NCBI GenBank assembly: GCA_902825795.1
Contig: CADECG010000003.1
Coordinates: forward strand, 28,462-67,855
Direction of reading: 5' to 3'
Origin: an uncultured Bacteroidota bacterium
Lineage (GTDB): Bacteria > Bacteroidota > Bacteroidia > Flavobacteriales_F > PHOS-HE28
Length of the DNA stretch: 39,394 nucleotides
The notes under the pieces were generated by a model. It did not search any database, had not been told where the DNA came from, and saw only the letters and a list, made by a program, of their open reading frames with translations. Position numbers and translations under genes: made by a program. Position 1 is the first letter of the stretch; each line of letters opens with the position of its first letter. Of the stretch, positions 30,921-38,729 are shown piece by piece.

Positions 30921-32032
30921 TAACCACCGACATCCGCAGCCTCTCCTTGGAAGAGGTACAAAAACTCGTTGCCGACCTGGGCGAGAAGCCCTACCGCGCC
31001 AAACAATTGTGGGAGTGGTTGTGGAAGAAGAGCGCCCACAGTTGGGAAGCGATGAGCGACCTGCCCAAGGCATTCCGCGCGCAACTGGCGGAACGCACAC
31101 TGCTGCGCCCCTTGGTGTTGGCCGAGCAACAGAAGAGCACCGACGGTACCATCAAGTGCGCGTTCAAAACATGGGACGGCCACGTGGTGGAGGGTGTATT
31201 GATCCCCACCCCGACACGTCTCACCGCATGCGTCAGCAGCCAGATCGGGTGCAGCCTAACGTGCACGTTCTGCGCCACCGGAAAGCTGAAACGCATCCGC
31301 AACCTCGATGCGCAGGAGATCGTGGATCAGGTGGTGCTGATCAACAAGCTGGCGCAGGAGCACTACCAGCAGGATCTCAGCAACATCGTTTACATGGGCA
31401 TGGGCGAGCCACTGCTCAACTACGCCAACACCATGCGCAGTGCGGAACGCATCACCGCGCAGGACGGCCTTGGCATGGGCGCCCGTCGCATCACCGTGAG
31501 CACGGCGGGCATCGCCAAGATGATCCGCAAGTTGGCCGATGATGGTGCGCGTTTCAATCTGGCCCTCTCGTTGCACGCGGCCACCGATCACAAGCGCGAT
31601 CGCATCATGCCCATCAACGAGGAGAACTCGCTGCTCGACCTGAAGGATGCACTCCGTTACTACACGCGTGTCACCGGCAAGGAGGTCACCTTCGAGTACA
31701 TACTGCTGCGCGGCTTCAACGATTCACTGGTGGATGCGCAGGAGCTGGTGCGCTACGCCAGCGATGTACACGCCAAGGTGAACCTCATCGAATACAATCC
31801 CATCGACCCGACGGCAACACCGGGTACCACGGGATCCTTCCAACGCACGGCCAATGAGGATGCCGTGGCCTTCATGTATTTCCTGGAGAACAAAGGGATC
31901 GTTGCGCGCATACGCCAAAGCCGTGGTCGCGATATCGACGCTGCGTGCGGGCAACTCGCCAACAAGAACGAGCCCGCGCTGAAGGCGTCTTCGTCCCGCT
32001 CTGGCGGGGAAGGGGAGAGGGTGATGAAGTAG
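30917..32032 (+). CDS. rlmN: 23S rRNA (adenine-C2)-methyltransferase RlmN
   Basis: Radical SAM enzyme that methylates A2503 of 23S rRNA and A37 of some tRNAs. The cluster ligands C112, C116 and C119 lie in GCSLTCTFCATG. C105 (TACVSSQ) and C344 (DIDAACGQLA) match the two catalytic cysteines of the E. coli enzyme by position. Other conserved blocks are IVYMGMGEPLLNY, RRITVSTAGIAKMIRKLAD and FNLALSLHAATDHKRDRIMP. The last ~19 residues (PALKASSSRSGGEGERVMK) are not RlmN-like; they are encoded by a GGCGGGG/GGAGAGGG repeat that has taken over the 3' end. ATGA overlap with the RelE-type toxin gene couples the two. Confidence 0.96.
   Translation: MITTDIRSLSLEEVQKLVADLGEKPYRAKQLWEWLWKKSAHSWEAMSDLPKAFRAQLAERTLLRPLVLAEQQKSTDGTIKCAFKTWDGHVVEGVLIPTPTRLTACVSSQIGCSLTCTFCATGKLKRIRNLDAQEIVDQVVLINKLAQEHYQQDLSNIVYMGMGEPLLNYANTMRSAERITAQDGLGMGARRITVSTAGIAKMIRKLADDGARFNLALSLHAATDHKRDRIMPINEENSLLDLKDALRYYTRVTGKEVTFEYILLRGFNDSLVDAQELVRYASDVHAKVNLIEYNPIDPTATPGTTGSFQRTANEDAVAFMYFLENKGIVARIRQSRGRDIDAACGQLANKNEPALKASSSRSGGEGERVMK
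31994..32025. repeat. GGAGAGGG repeat family, copy 4 (encodes the RlmN C terminus)
   Basis: CCCGC and GCGGG pair around TCTG, followed by GAAGGGGAGAGGGTGATG. The GGAGAGGGT word recurs at 21506-21514, with related words at 27795. It is less symmetrical than the other copies. It covers the last ~10 codons of rlmN and includes the sequence leading to the TAG stop. Confidence 0.45.
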
Positions 32033-32065
32033 CGTCTACGTGGCTGCGTGCCGCATTGACGGACC

Positions 32066-32073
32066 TATCTTTA
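32066..32073 (+). promoter_or_regulatory. -7 element before the PIN-type TA pair
   Basis: TATCTTTA, a one-base variant of TAnnTTTG, lies 7 nt before the ATG at 32081, again implying a very short leader. Confidence 0.45.
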
Positions 32074-32080
32074 CGGCATC

Positions 32081-32332
32081 ATGGAAACGGTGGAAGTTGA
32101 CCTGCTCAATAAACGCGCGAAGACCATCCTCGCCGAACTCGCAGCATTGGGTGTCATCGCGGTGCGACCGAAGAAGGTGCGATCCTTGGCCCAAGTGATC
32201 GCCGACATCCAGTCCCGGGCGAAGAAGCTTCCTCCGATCTCCGAGGAGGAGATCACGGCCGAAGTGAAGGCCGTCCGCAGCAAACGCCGCTATGCCGCAT
32301 CGCGCAAGGCTCAGGCTCGTCGTCGATACTAA
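32081..32332 (+). CDS. Putative antitoxin of a PIN-domain TA pair
   Basis: An 83-aa strongly charged protein: METVEVDLLNKRAKTILAEL, then AALGVIAVRPKKVRSLAQVI and a very basic C-terminal tail (VRSKRRYAASRKAQARRRY). The L-N-x-R-A-K-x-I-L-x-x-L-x-x-L-x-x-x-x-V-I-x-V motif is like that of small Bacteroidota antitoxins. It overlaps the PIN toxin gene by 41 nt. Neutralising activity is inferred from the pairing. Confidence 0.78.
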   Translation: METVEVDLLNKRAKTILAELAALGVIAVRPKKVRSLAQVIADIQSRAKKLPPISEEEITAEVKAVRSKRRYAASRKAQARRRY

Positions 32333-32708
32333 CGTTTGGGTCAGTTCGCTCTTGTCCTTTGGGATGATGGCATTGGCAAGACGCGCGGTCACAGACTTCC
32401 ACATTCTCGTTTCTGTTGAGCAGCTCAAGGAATTGGGCGAGGTTCTGGCGCGGCCCAAGTTCCATGGTGTGCTCGACGATGATCTCCGCCGTTCCTTGAT
32501 CACGCAACTGGCGACCGGAACCGAATTGGTGGCCGTGACATCGGTAGTGAGCGTTTGCAGGGATCCCAACGACGACATGCTACTGGCCCTTTGCAAAGAC
32601 GGCCGTGCTGATCTTTTTGTCTCCGGTGACAATGACCTATTGGTCCTTGGTCGCTTCGGGAAGACGCGCATACTATCACCTTCGCAATTCCTTGTCGAGA
32701 ACAAATGA
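32292..32708 (+). CDS. PIN-domain toxin (ribonuclease)
   Basis: A 138-aa PIN protein of the putative toxin-antitoxin toxin component family. The first acidic residue is D12 in RLRLVVDTNVWVSSLL. SVEQLKELGEVLARPKF follows with the conserved Glu, then CRDPNDDMLLALCKDGRADL, which carries the central Asp pair, and SGDNDLLVLGRFGKTRILSP. These positions form the Mg2+-dependent RNase centre. The start overlaps the antitoxin gene by 41 nt, and the end overlaps the DUF3109 gene by 4 nt (ATGA). No known target. Confidence 0.9.
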   Translation: MPHRARLRLVVDTNVWVSSLLSFGMMALARRAVTDFHILVSVEQLKELGEVLARPKFHGVLDDDLRRSLITQLATGTELVAVTSVVSVCRDPNDDMLLALCKDGRADLFVSGDNDLLVLGRFGKTRILSPSQFLVENK

Positions 32709-33328
32709 TCGAACACCAAGGCACCCTCATCAGCGAGGAGCTTTTCGAAAAGCGTTTCGTGTGCGACCTGAGCGCATGCAAAGGCGCATGCTGCGAGCAG
32801 GGCGATAGCGGCGCGCCGCTGGAACCCGAGGAAGCGGCCTTCATCAAGAAGCACATCAAGGAACTGTTGCCCTACATGACCGAGCGCGGCAAGGCGGCCG
32901 TGAAGAAGCAAGGCACCAGCATCGTGGACAGCGATGGCGAACTGGTGACACCGCTCGTGCAGGAATACGCCGAGTGCGTGTACGCGAAGAAGGATACCAC
33001 CGGCACATGGAAGTGCGGCATCGACAACGCGTGGCGCGATGGCAAGATCCCGTTCCGCAAACCGATCAGTTGTCACTTGTACCCGATCCGCACCGAGAAG
33101 CTCAAGTACCACGAAGCGCTCAACTACCACGAGTGGCCGATCTGTGCGCCCGCGTGTTCGTGCGGTGCGAAACTGGATGTGGTGGTGTTCCGCTTTTTGA
33201 AGGAGAGCCTCGTGCGCCGTTACGGACAGGAGTGGTATGATGAACTGGAGATCATCTACCAGGAGTGGGTGAAGCGTCACCGTCCCGATGCATCGGGGAA
33301 GCCCAAGGCGAAGAAGAGTATCCGGTAA
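32705..33328 (+). CDS. DUF3109 family Cys-rich protein
   Basis: A 207-aa protein identified as DUF3109 by F-V-C-D-L-S-x-C-K-G-A-C-C near the N terminus (C20, C25, C29, C30), later cysteines in YAECVY, WKCGID, KPISCHLYPIR and PICAPACSCGAK, and the general layout. The spacing of Cys residues recalls the YkgJ-type metal (Zn/Fe) binding families, so a metal cluster is likely. No enzymatic function is established. It is widespread in Bacteroidota. Its ATG overlaps the PIN-toxin stop, which couples a core gene to the TA pair. Confidence 0.92.
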   Translation: MIEHQGTLISEELFEKRFVCDLSACKGACCEQGDSGAPLEPEEAAFIKKHIKELLPYMTERGKAAVKKQGTSIVDSDGELVTPLVQEYAECVYAKKDTTGTWKCGIDNAWRDGKIPFRKPISCHLYPIRTEKLKYHEALNYHEWPICAPACSCGAKLDVVVFRFLKESLVRRYGQEWYDELEIIYQEWVKRHRPDASGKPKAKKSIR

Positions 33329-33396
33329 GTGTTCTCGTCATCGCGCACCACGTCATCGTGAGCGACTTCTCGGACCGTGTTCTCTGAATACCTCAA

Positions 33397-33449
33397 CGCA
33401 GAGGAGCAGAGTCGCAGAGGACGCAGAGCGGAATTGTTTTTTGTCGCAG
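33397..33449. repeat. CGCAGAG microrepeat
   Basis: The word CGCAGAG(G) occurs at 33397-33404, 33413-33420 and 33422-33428, with degenerate versions in between and after (GAGCAGAG, CGCAGG). This is the same architecture as the other word-repeat elements in the window, with a different word. Confidence 0.55.
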
Positions 33450-33463
33450 GCAGAGGCGCTGAG

Positions 33464-33486
33464 GAGATCCCGCGGAGCGGGATCTC
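33464..33486. repeat. Perfect 10-bp palindrome GAGATCCCGC/GCGGGATCTC
   Basis: GAGATCCCGC (33464-33473), loop GGA, GCGGGATCTC (33477-33486). It lies next to the CGCAGAG microrepeat, 136 nt downstream of the DUF3109 stop. It has no U-run and is more likely a repeat element than a terminator. Confidence 0.55.
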
Positions 33487-33824
33487 AGATCCTCCTCCTT
33501 GCGATCACACCGACGGAAGTCGCGCGCGTTGCGATACTTCCCACGGCGATCGTTTTTTCCGCGGATCACGCAATTATTTGTTGCGTTCATCGTGCTGCCC
33601 AACACCACCGCACACCTTGTGTCCGCGCGGTAACAAAATCCTGCGGAAGTCGCGCGTTGCAGCGTGCATGAAAATCATTTTCGCCCTACTGCCGCGCGCT
33701 TCCGGCGTTGTTAACCATGTGTGAAGAAAAAGGGCTTGCACGGATCACGAACGTCTCCTTGCCGCGTCAGTAGCCGCTCACCGAGCGATGTTGAAAACAA
33801 GGCATACAACATCCGCATCACCCC

Positions 33825-33855
33825 TTGTCGGTGGATCCACGCTGGACCATTTTTG
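33825..33855 (+). promoter_or_regulatory. Possible nrdB promoter
   Basis: TTG (33825-33827), 20 nt, then CATTTTTG (33848-33855), one change from TAnnTTTG. The leader to nrdB would be about 125-130 nt. I found no NrdR box or cobalamin riboswitch in it. Confidence 0.45.
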
Positions 33856-33919
33856 TCAGCCCGGGGTTGTCCCTCACAAGCCTCTCCGGGAACCACTACA
33901 AGACCGCGAAGTGAAAAAC

Positions 33920-33935
33920 GGGGTGACGGCACCCC
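33920..33935 (+). other. Small hairpin in the nrdB leader
   Basis: GGGGTG (33920-33925), loop ACGG, CACCCC (33930-33935), 54 nt before the nrdB ATG. A perfect 6-bp GC stem with a tetraloop; it could be a regulatory or stabilising 5' element. No T-run follows, so it is not an obvious terminator. Confidence 0.35.
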
Positions 33936-33989
33936 TTAGGAGAGTCTGTCCCTGATCGTACCCCCCACGCCCCCCCTGATCCGACACCG

Positions 33990-35018
33990 ATGAGCACAAC
34001 CGATACGCAGATGAGCTTGGCAGACAAACTGCAACCCGATACCATGAGCGATGAGCCGCTCTTGCGTGACAACAAGGACCGCTTCGTCCTCTTCCCCATA
34101 CAACACGCCGACATCTGGGGCTTCTACAAAAAAGCGGAAGCGAGTTTCTGGACCGCCGAAGAGATCGACCTCAGTCCGGACATGGTGGATTGGGAAACCA
34201 AACTGAACGACGACGAGCGCTACTTCATCAAACATGTGCTCGCGTTCTTCGCCGCCAGCGATGGCATCGTGAACGAGAACCTCGCCATCAACTTCCTCAA
34301 CGAAGTGCAGTACCCCGAAGCGCGTTGCTTCTACGGCTTCCAAGTGATGATGGAGAACATCCACAGCGAGACGTACTCGTTGTTGATCGACACCTACATC
34401 AAGGACGCGAGCGAGAAGCACAACCTCTTCCACGCCATCGACACCATGGATTGCGTGAAGAAGAAAGCGGACTGGGCGTTGAACTGGATCGACAAGGGCA
34501 ACTTCGCTGAGCGCCTCATCGCCTTCGCGGCGGTGGAAGGCATCTTCTTCAGCGGCAGCTTCTGCAGCATCTTCTGGTTGAAGAAGCGCGGCCTGATGCC
34601 CGGCCTCAGCTTCAGCAATCAGCTCATCAGCCGCGATGAAGGATTGCACTGCGACTTCGCCTGCCTGTTGTACAACAAGCACATGAAGGTGAAGTTGCCG
34701 AAGAAGACCGTTGAGAAGATCATCACCGATGCGGTGGAGATCGAGAAGGAGTTCGTGACCGACTCGTTGCCCGTGAACCTGATCGGCATGAACGCCAAAC
34801 TGATGCAGCAATACATCGAGTTCGTGGCCGACCGCCTGCTGATGGAGCTGGGCTGCGACAAGGTGTACAACGCATTGAACCCGTTCGACTTCATGGAGAT
34901 GATCAGCCTGCAAGGCAAGACCAACTTCTTCGAGGCGCGCGTGGCCGAATACCAGAAGGCCGGCGTGATGAACAAGACCAAGGAGGAGAACAACTTCACC
35001 CTGGACGCTGACTTTTAA
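33990..35018 (+). CDS. nrdB: Class I ribonucleotide reductase small subunit NrdB
   Basis: Provides the di-metal/tyrosyl radical cofactor for reduction of ribonucleotides. The 342-aa protein shows the metal ligands in [11 protein letters not shown] (Asp), GIVNENLA (Glu), ENIHSETYS (Glu, His) and later in [10 protein letters not shown] (Glu) and [10 protein letters not shown] (Glu, His). The radical tyrosine is present in ARCFYGFQ, so it is the Tyr-radical type rather than a Phe (class Ic) type. The C-terminal DADF tail should bind NrdA. nrdA follows after 286 nt that hold a palindromic repeat. Confidence 0.96.
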   Translation: MSTTDTQMSLADKLQPDTMSDEPLLRDNKDRFVLFPIQHADIWGFYKKAEASFWTAEEIDLSPDMVDWETKLNDDERYFIKHVLAFFAASDGIVNENLAINFLNEVQYPEARCFYGFQVMMENIHSETYSLLIDTYIKDASEKHNLFHAIDTMDCVKKKADWALNWIDKGNFAERLIAFAAVEGIFFSGSFCSIFWLKKRGLMPGLSFSNQLISRDEGLHCDFACLLYNKHMKVKLPKKTVEKIITDAVEIEKEFVTDSLPVNLIGMNAKLMQQYIEFVADRLLMELGCDKVYNALNPFDFMEMISLQGKTNFFEARVAEYQKAGVMNKTKEENNFTLDADF

Positions 35019-35021
35019 GCG

Positions 35022-35105
35022 AGTGAATGGTGAATGGGAGATGGTGAATGGATGGTGCACGCCTCCCTACTCCTACCATTCGCCATTCACCAACCGCCAT
35101 TCACC
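35022..35105. repeat. GGTGAATGG palindromic microrepeat element between nrdB and nrdA
   Basis: Three copies of [A/G]GTGAATGG (35022-35030, 35029-35037, 35043-35051) face three inverse copies, CCATTC[G/A]CC (35076-35084, 35083-35091, 35097-35105). The whole can fold into a long imperfect hairpin of about 84 nt starting 4 nt after the nrdB stop. The rest of the nrdB-nrdA spacer is C-rich with no other visible feature. Confidence 0.65.
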
Positions 35106-35304
35106 CTGAGTTCACAGCCCCCGGTTGAATACCCGACGACCCTTCCCTTTCAACACTCCCCGAACCCCACCAACTTTCCGATCCGGCCCTGCCGAAAAAG
35201 CCGTCAAGGCACTTCTGCTACCGGGAACACGGAAACCATCACACAAACAACCTTCTCCAACGGCGGGAGCCCGCAGCGAAGGATCTTAACCCCACTACAA
35301 AAGC

Positions 35305-37872
35305 ATGTACGTCATCAAACGCGACGGTCGCCGGGAGGCGGTGAAATTCGACAAGATCACTGCCCGGATCAAGAAGCTCTGTTATGGACTGGACCCCATG
35401 GTGGATGCCACCCAGGTGACCTTGAAGGTCATCGACGGCATCTTCGATGGTGTGACCACTACCGAGCTCGATAACCTGGCAGCGGAAGTCGCGGCGACGC
35501 TCACCATTACCCACCCGGACTATGCGCAGTTGGCAAGTCGGTTGGCGGTGAGCAACCTGCACAAGAACACCAAGAAGTCGTTCAGCGAAACGATGGCGGA
35601 CCTGTACAACTACATGGATCCGAAGACCGGCCAGAAAGCCGCACTGCTCGCCGACGATGTGTTCAAGATCATCAGCGACAACGCGGAGACGCTCGATAGC
35701 AGCATCATCTACGACCGCGACTTCACCTACGACTTCTTCGGCTTCAAGACCTTGGAGCGCAGCTACCTGTTGCGCCTGCACGGCGAAGTGGTGGAGCGTC
35801 CGCAGCACATGCTGATGCGTGTGGCCATCGGCATCCACAAGAACGATATCGATAGCGCCATTGCCACCTACAACGACCTGAGCGAAGGCTGGTACACCCA
35901 CGCCACGCCCACGTTGTTCAATGCCGGCACACCGAAGCCGCAGATGAGTTCATGCTTTCTCCTTCAATTGAAGGACGACAGCATCAGCGGCATCTACGAC
36001 ACGTTGAAGCAGTGCGCGCAGATCAGCCAGAGCGCCGGCGGCATCGGCCTCAGCGTACACAACCTGCGCGCAAAGGGCAGCTACATCAAAGGCACCAACG
36101 GTACCAGCAACGGCATTGTGCCCATGCTGCGCGTGTTCAACGACACCGCGCGCTACGTGGACCAAGGGGGAGGCAAGCGCAAAGGCAGCTTCGCCATCTA
36201 CCTGGAGCCATGGCATGCCGACATCGAGGACTTCCTGGAGTTGCGCAAGAACCACGGCAAGGAGGAGATGCGCGCCCGCGACCTGTTCTACGCCCTGTGG
36301 ATCCCCGACCTCTTTATGAAGCGCGTGGAGCAGAACGGCGATTGGACCCTGATGTGCCCCAACGAGTGCCCCGGCCTGGCCGACACGCACAGCGAGAAGT
36401 TCGAGGAATTGTACGAGCGCTACGAAGCCGAAGGCAAGGGCCGCAAAACGGTGAAGGCGCAGGAGCTCTGGTTCCGCGTGCTGGAAAGCCAGGTGGAGAC
36501 GGGCACGCCCTACATCCTCTTCAAGGACGCCGCCAACGCCAAGAGCAACCAGCAGAACCTGGGCACCATCAAGAGCAGCAACCTCTGCACGGAGATCATC
36601 GAGTACACCAGCCCCGACGAAGTGGCCGTGTGCAACCTCGGCTCCATCGCACTGCCCAAGTTCGTTGACCGTGGCAAGTTCGATCACGACAAGCTGTTCG
36701 AAGTGACGCGCCAGCTCACCAAGAACCTCAACCGCGTTATCGACCAGAACTACTACCCGATCCCCGAAGCGCGCCGCAGCAACATGCGCCACCGCCCCAT
36801 CGGTATCGGTGTGCAGGGCTTGGCCGACGCCTTCATCCTGATGCGTTATCCGTTCGATAGCGTGGAGGCCAAGGTGCTGAACCGCGAGATCTTCGAGACC
36901 ATCTACTACGGTGCGCTCACCGCCAGCAAGGACCTCGCGATGGAGGAAGGCGCGTACGAGACCTACGAAGGCAGCCCCATGAGCAAGGGCGTGCTGCAGT
37001 TCGACATGTGGAAGGGTGTGAAGCCGAGCGACCGCTGGGAATGGGATGTGCTGCGCGAAGAGATCAAGAAGCACGGCATCCGCAACAGCCTACTGTTAGC
37101 TCCAATGCCGACAGCAAGCACCGCTCAAATTCTGGGCAACAACGAGTGCTTCGAACCTTACACCAGCAACATCTACACGCGGCGCGTGCTCAGCGGCGAG
37201 TTCATCGTGGTGAACAAGTACCTGCTGCGCGACCTGGTGCGCCTGGGCCTGTGGAGCGACGACCTGAAGAACAAGGTGATCGCCAACAACGGCAGCGTGG
37301 CCAACATCCCGGAGATCCCGCAGAACCTGAAGGAGCTCTACAAGACCGCGTGGGAGATCAGCCAGAAAACCATCATCGACATGGCGGCCGACCGCGGCGC
37401 GTACATCTGCCAGAGCCAGAGCCTCAACATCTTCATGGAGAACGTCAACAACGCCAAGTTGACCAGCATGCACTTCTACAGCTGGAAGGCCGGCCTGAAG
37501 ACGGGCATGTACTACCTGCGCACCAAGGCCGCTACCGACGCCATCAAGTTCACGGTGGACAAGGCCGCGCTGACCGCACCGGCGGAAGTGAAAGCAACGG
37601 TGGCCGTGGGCCAGAGCGTGGAGTTCGAAGGCGAGGCCGTGAAAGCCACCCGCACCGAGACCGTTGCCGAACCCGTGATGAGCGGACCGATGGTAACGAG
37701 CCGCGTTACGGCACCAACCCCTGTGCAAGTCTCAGCCACCAACGGCACCCCCGCCATGCCCGCGCAACTGAACGCCGAACGCCTCAGCGCCATGACGGCC
37801 GCCGAGCGCAAGGCCGCACAGGAAGCCTGCTCGCTGGACAATCCGGATAGCTGTGAGATGTGTAGTGGGTAG
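35305..37872 (+). CDS. nrdA: Class I ribonucleotide reductase large subunit NrdA
   Basis: Catalytic subunit making dNDPs. The 855-aa protein starts with an ATP-cone ([20 protein letters not shown], about residues 1-90), which provides allosteric on/off control by ATP/dATP. The barrel carries [11 protein letters not shown] (redox Cys), [37 protein letters not shown] (active-site Cys and Glu) and the radical-transfer Tyr pair in [10 protein letters not shown]. The C terminus has the mobile Cys pair in [11 protein letters not shown]. Residues about 755-835 form a low-complexity Ala/Thr/Val-rich linker. The start has an A-rich CTACAAAAGC upstream instead of a Shine-Dalgarno. Partner NrdB is upstream. 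Confidence 0.97.
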   Translation: MYVIKRDGRREAVKFDKITARIKKLCYGLDPMVDATQVTLKVIDGIFDGVTTTELDNLAAEVAATLTITHPDYAQLASRLAVSNLHKNTKKSFSETMADLYNYMDPKTGQKAALLADDVFKIISDNAETLDSSIIYDRDFTYDFFGFKTLERSYLLRLHGEVVERPQHMLMRVAIGIHKNDIDSAIATYNDLSEGWYTHATPTLFNAGTPKPQMSSCFLLQLKDDSISGIYDTLKQCAQISQSAGGIGLSVHNLRAKGSYIKGTNGTSNGIVPMLRVFNDTARYVDQGGGKRKGSFAIYLEPWHADIEDFLELRKNHGKEEMRARDLFYALWIPDLFMKRVEQNGDWTLMCPNECPGLADTHSEKFEELYERYEAEGKGRKTVKAQELWFRVLESQVETGTPYILFKDAANAKSNQQNLGTIKSSNLCTEIIEYTSPDEVAVCNLGSIALPKFVDRGKFDHDKLFEVTRQLTKNLNRVIDQNYYPIPEARRSNMRHRPIGIGVQGLADAFILMRYPFDSVEAKVLNREIFETIYYGALTASKDLAMEEGAYETYEGSPMSKGVLQFDMWKGVKPSDRWEWDVLREEIKKHGIRNSLLLAPMPTASTAQILGNNECFEPYTSNIYTRRVLSGEFIVVNKYLLRDLVRLGLWSDDLKNKVIANNGSVANIPEIPQNLKELYKTAWEISQKTIIDMAADRGAYICQSQSLNIFMENVNNAKLTSMHFYSWKAGLKTGMYYLRTKAATDAIKFTVDKAALTAPAEVKATVAVGQSVEFEGEAVKATRTETVAEPVMSGPMVTSRVTAPTPVQVSATNGTPAMPAQLNAERLSAMTAAERKAAQEACSLDNPDSCEMCSG

Positions 37873-37877
37873 AGGGA

Positions 37878-38603
37878 ATGAACGGCAGCGCATCAGCGAG
37901 TCGACCTAACCCAAAAGGTTCGACGGCCGAGATTGTCTCGTACGAGGCATTCCAGCACCTGTTAAAGGATACTGCATCCATCGGCGCGGCGTACTTGCGG
38001 GGCAAACCGCACGATTCTGCAATCGATATTGGGTGCCGTGACGCGCTGGCTCTCAATCTGCTGTATCACGACTTTGGCTTCAAGCGTCTAGTCGGCCTTG
38101 ATTTGGACACCGAAACGAGCATCATCCAAGTACTCCAAGCTAATAATGACGGGAAGCTGGACCATGCAAGGGATTTTTTTGACGTGTATGACACCCGTCT
38201 CAAGACGGAAAATGCTGATGTGTATCCGGCAAAGCTCAATCGCACAGAGTTTTACAAGCGACATTCATTCTACTTCGGATCAATTGACGGTCGGGTCGAA
38301 ACAATCACAGGGCAGTTTGGGTTGGTTATCCTGAGCAACGTGCTACACTATAAGAGTACAGAAGAGGATTGTAAAAGGCTACTGAAAGAAGTCGCTAGGC
38401 TCCTGCTTCCCGACGGGGACACCTTCATCCGAGTCAAGGAGTACTTCGATGATGGTACATGCCGGAGAGACTTCCCCTTTGAACGATATGTGCATCTCAT
38501 TCAGGATGTACTCGGGAATCAGCTCAGCTTGAATTGCATCCCGTCGAAAAATGGCAATGCCAATGAGGGGCGTGCTCTTATTGCAACTACGATTTCGCTC
38601 TGA
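37878..38603 (+). CDS. Class I SAM-dependent methyltransferase-like protein
   Basis: A 241-aa protein. SAIDIGCRDALALNLLYHDF (about 48-65) matches the glycine motif I, GLDLD (about 73-77) the acidic motif, and FGLVILSNVLHYKSTEEDCK the D/N-x-L-H-x motif IV region of class I methyltransferases. LLKEVARLLLPDGDTFIRV follows, as in the post-IV strand. The substrate is unknown. It starts 5 nt after nrdA but is clearly AT-richer than nrdA and all upstream genes, with different codon preference, so it probably came by transfer. It marks the start of an accessory segment. Confidence 0.75.
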   Translation: MNGSASASRPNPKGSTAEIVSYEAFQHLLKDTASIGAAYLRGKPHDSAIDIGCRDALALNLLYHDFGFKRLVGLDLDTETSIIQVLQANNDGKLDHARDFFDVYDTRLKTENADVYPAKLNRTEFYKRHSFYFGSIDGRVETITGQFGLVILSNVLHYKSTEEDCKRLLKEVARLLLPDGDTFIRVKEYFDDGTCRRDFPFERYVHLIQDVLGNQLSLNCIPSKNGNANEGRALIATTISL

Positions 38604-38627
38604 GGTCGATTCAGGATGATTTTCGAA

Positions 38628-38642
38628 GGCGGTTTCACCGCC
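38628..38642 (+). terminator. Hairpin after the methyltransferase-like gene
   Basis: GGCGGT (38628-38633), loop TTC, ACCGCC (38637-38642), 25 nt after the stop. No U-run follows, so it is only a possible terminator. Confidence 0.35.
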
Positions 38643-38684
38643 CCACTAGGCTGCTGCCGAGTTGCACCTTATGGTGGTATGGGA

Positions 38685-38704
38685 CACATTCTCTCCGGAA
38701 TGTG
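38685..38704. terminator. Hairpin between convergent accessory genes
   Basis: CACATTC (38685-38691), loop TCTCCG, GAATGTG (38698-38704). GGCTGC (38649-38654) and GCAGCC (38715-38720) can also pair around it. It lies between the convergent methyltransferase-like and DUF7689-type genes and could serve both. Confidence 0.45.
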
Positions 38705-38729
38705 GCACCCAGAGGCAGCCGTACTTGGA

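Larger units (their letters stand above)
33329..33989. other. Long intergenic region before nrdB: repeat cluster and leader
   Basis: 661 nt without a convincing gene. The first part (33397-33450) carries CGCAGAG words, then a perfect 10-bp hairpin (33464-33486). Two similar GGAAGTCGCGCG words occur (33515 and 33645). The second part holds a promoter-like pair (33825-33855) and a leader with a small hairpin (33920-33935). Short open frames here do not look coding. Confidence 0.6.

Noticed and set aside
32036..33280. Minus-strand open frame of about 414 codons opposite the PIN pair and DUF3109
   Set aside because: Covers three well-supported plus-strand genes and has no coherent protein features.
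33397..33449. CRISPR array
   Set aside because: The repeated words are 7-9 bp without regular spacers, and no cas gene is present.
33288..33724. Open frames of 115-127 codons in the gap after DUF3109
   Set aside because: They translate the CGCAGAG repeat and palindromes and show no protein-like pattern.
33936..35060. Minus-strand open frame of about 374 codons opposite nrdB
   Set aside because: Exact antisense of nrdB; His/Val/Leu-rich text is typical of reversed GC-rich codons.
35950..37074. Minus-strand open frame of about 374 codons opposite nrdA
   Set aside because: Antisense shadow of nrdA with no motif.
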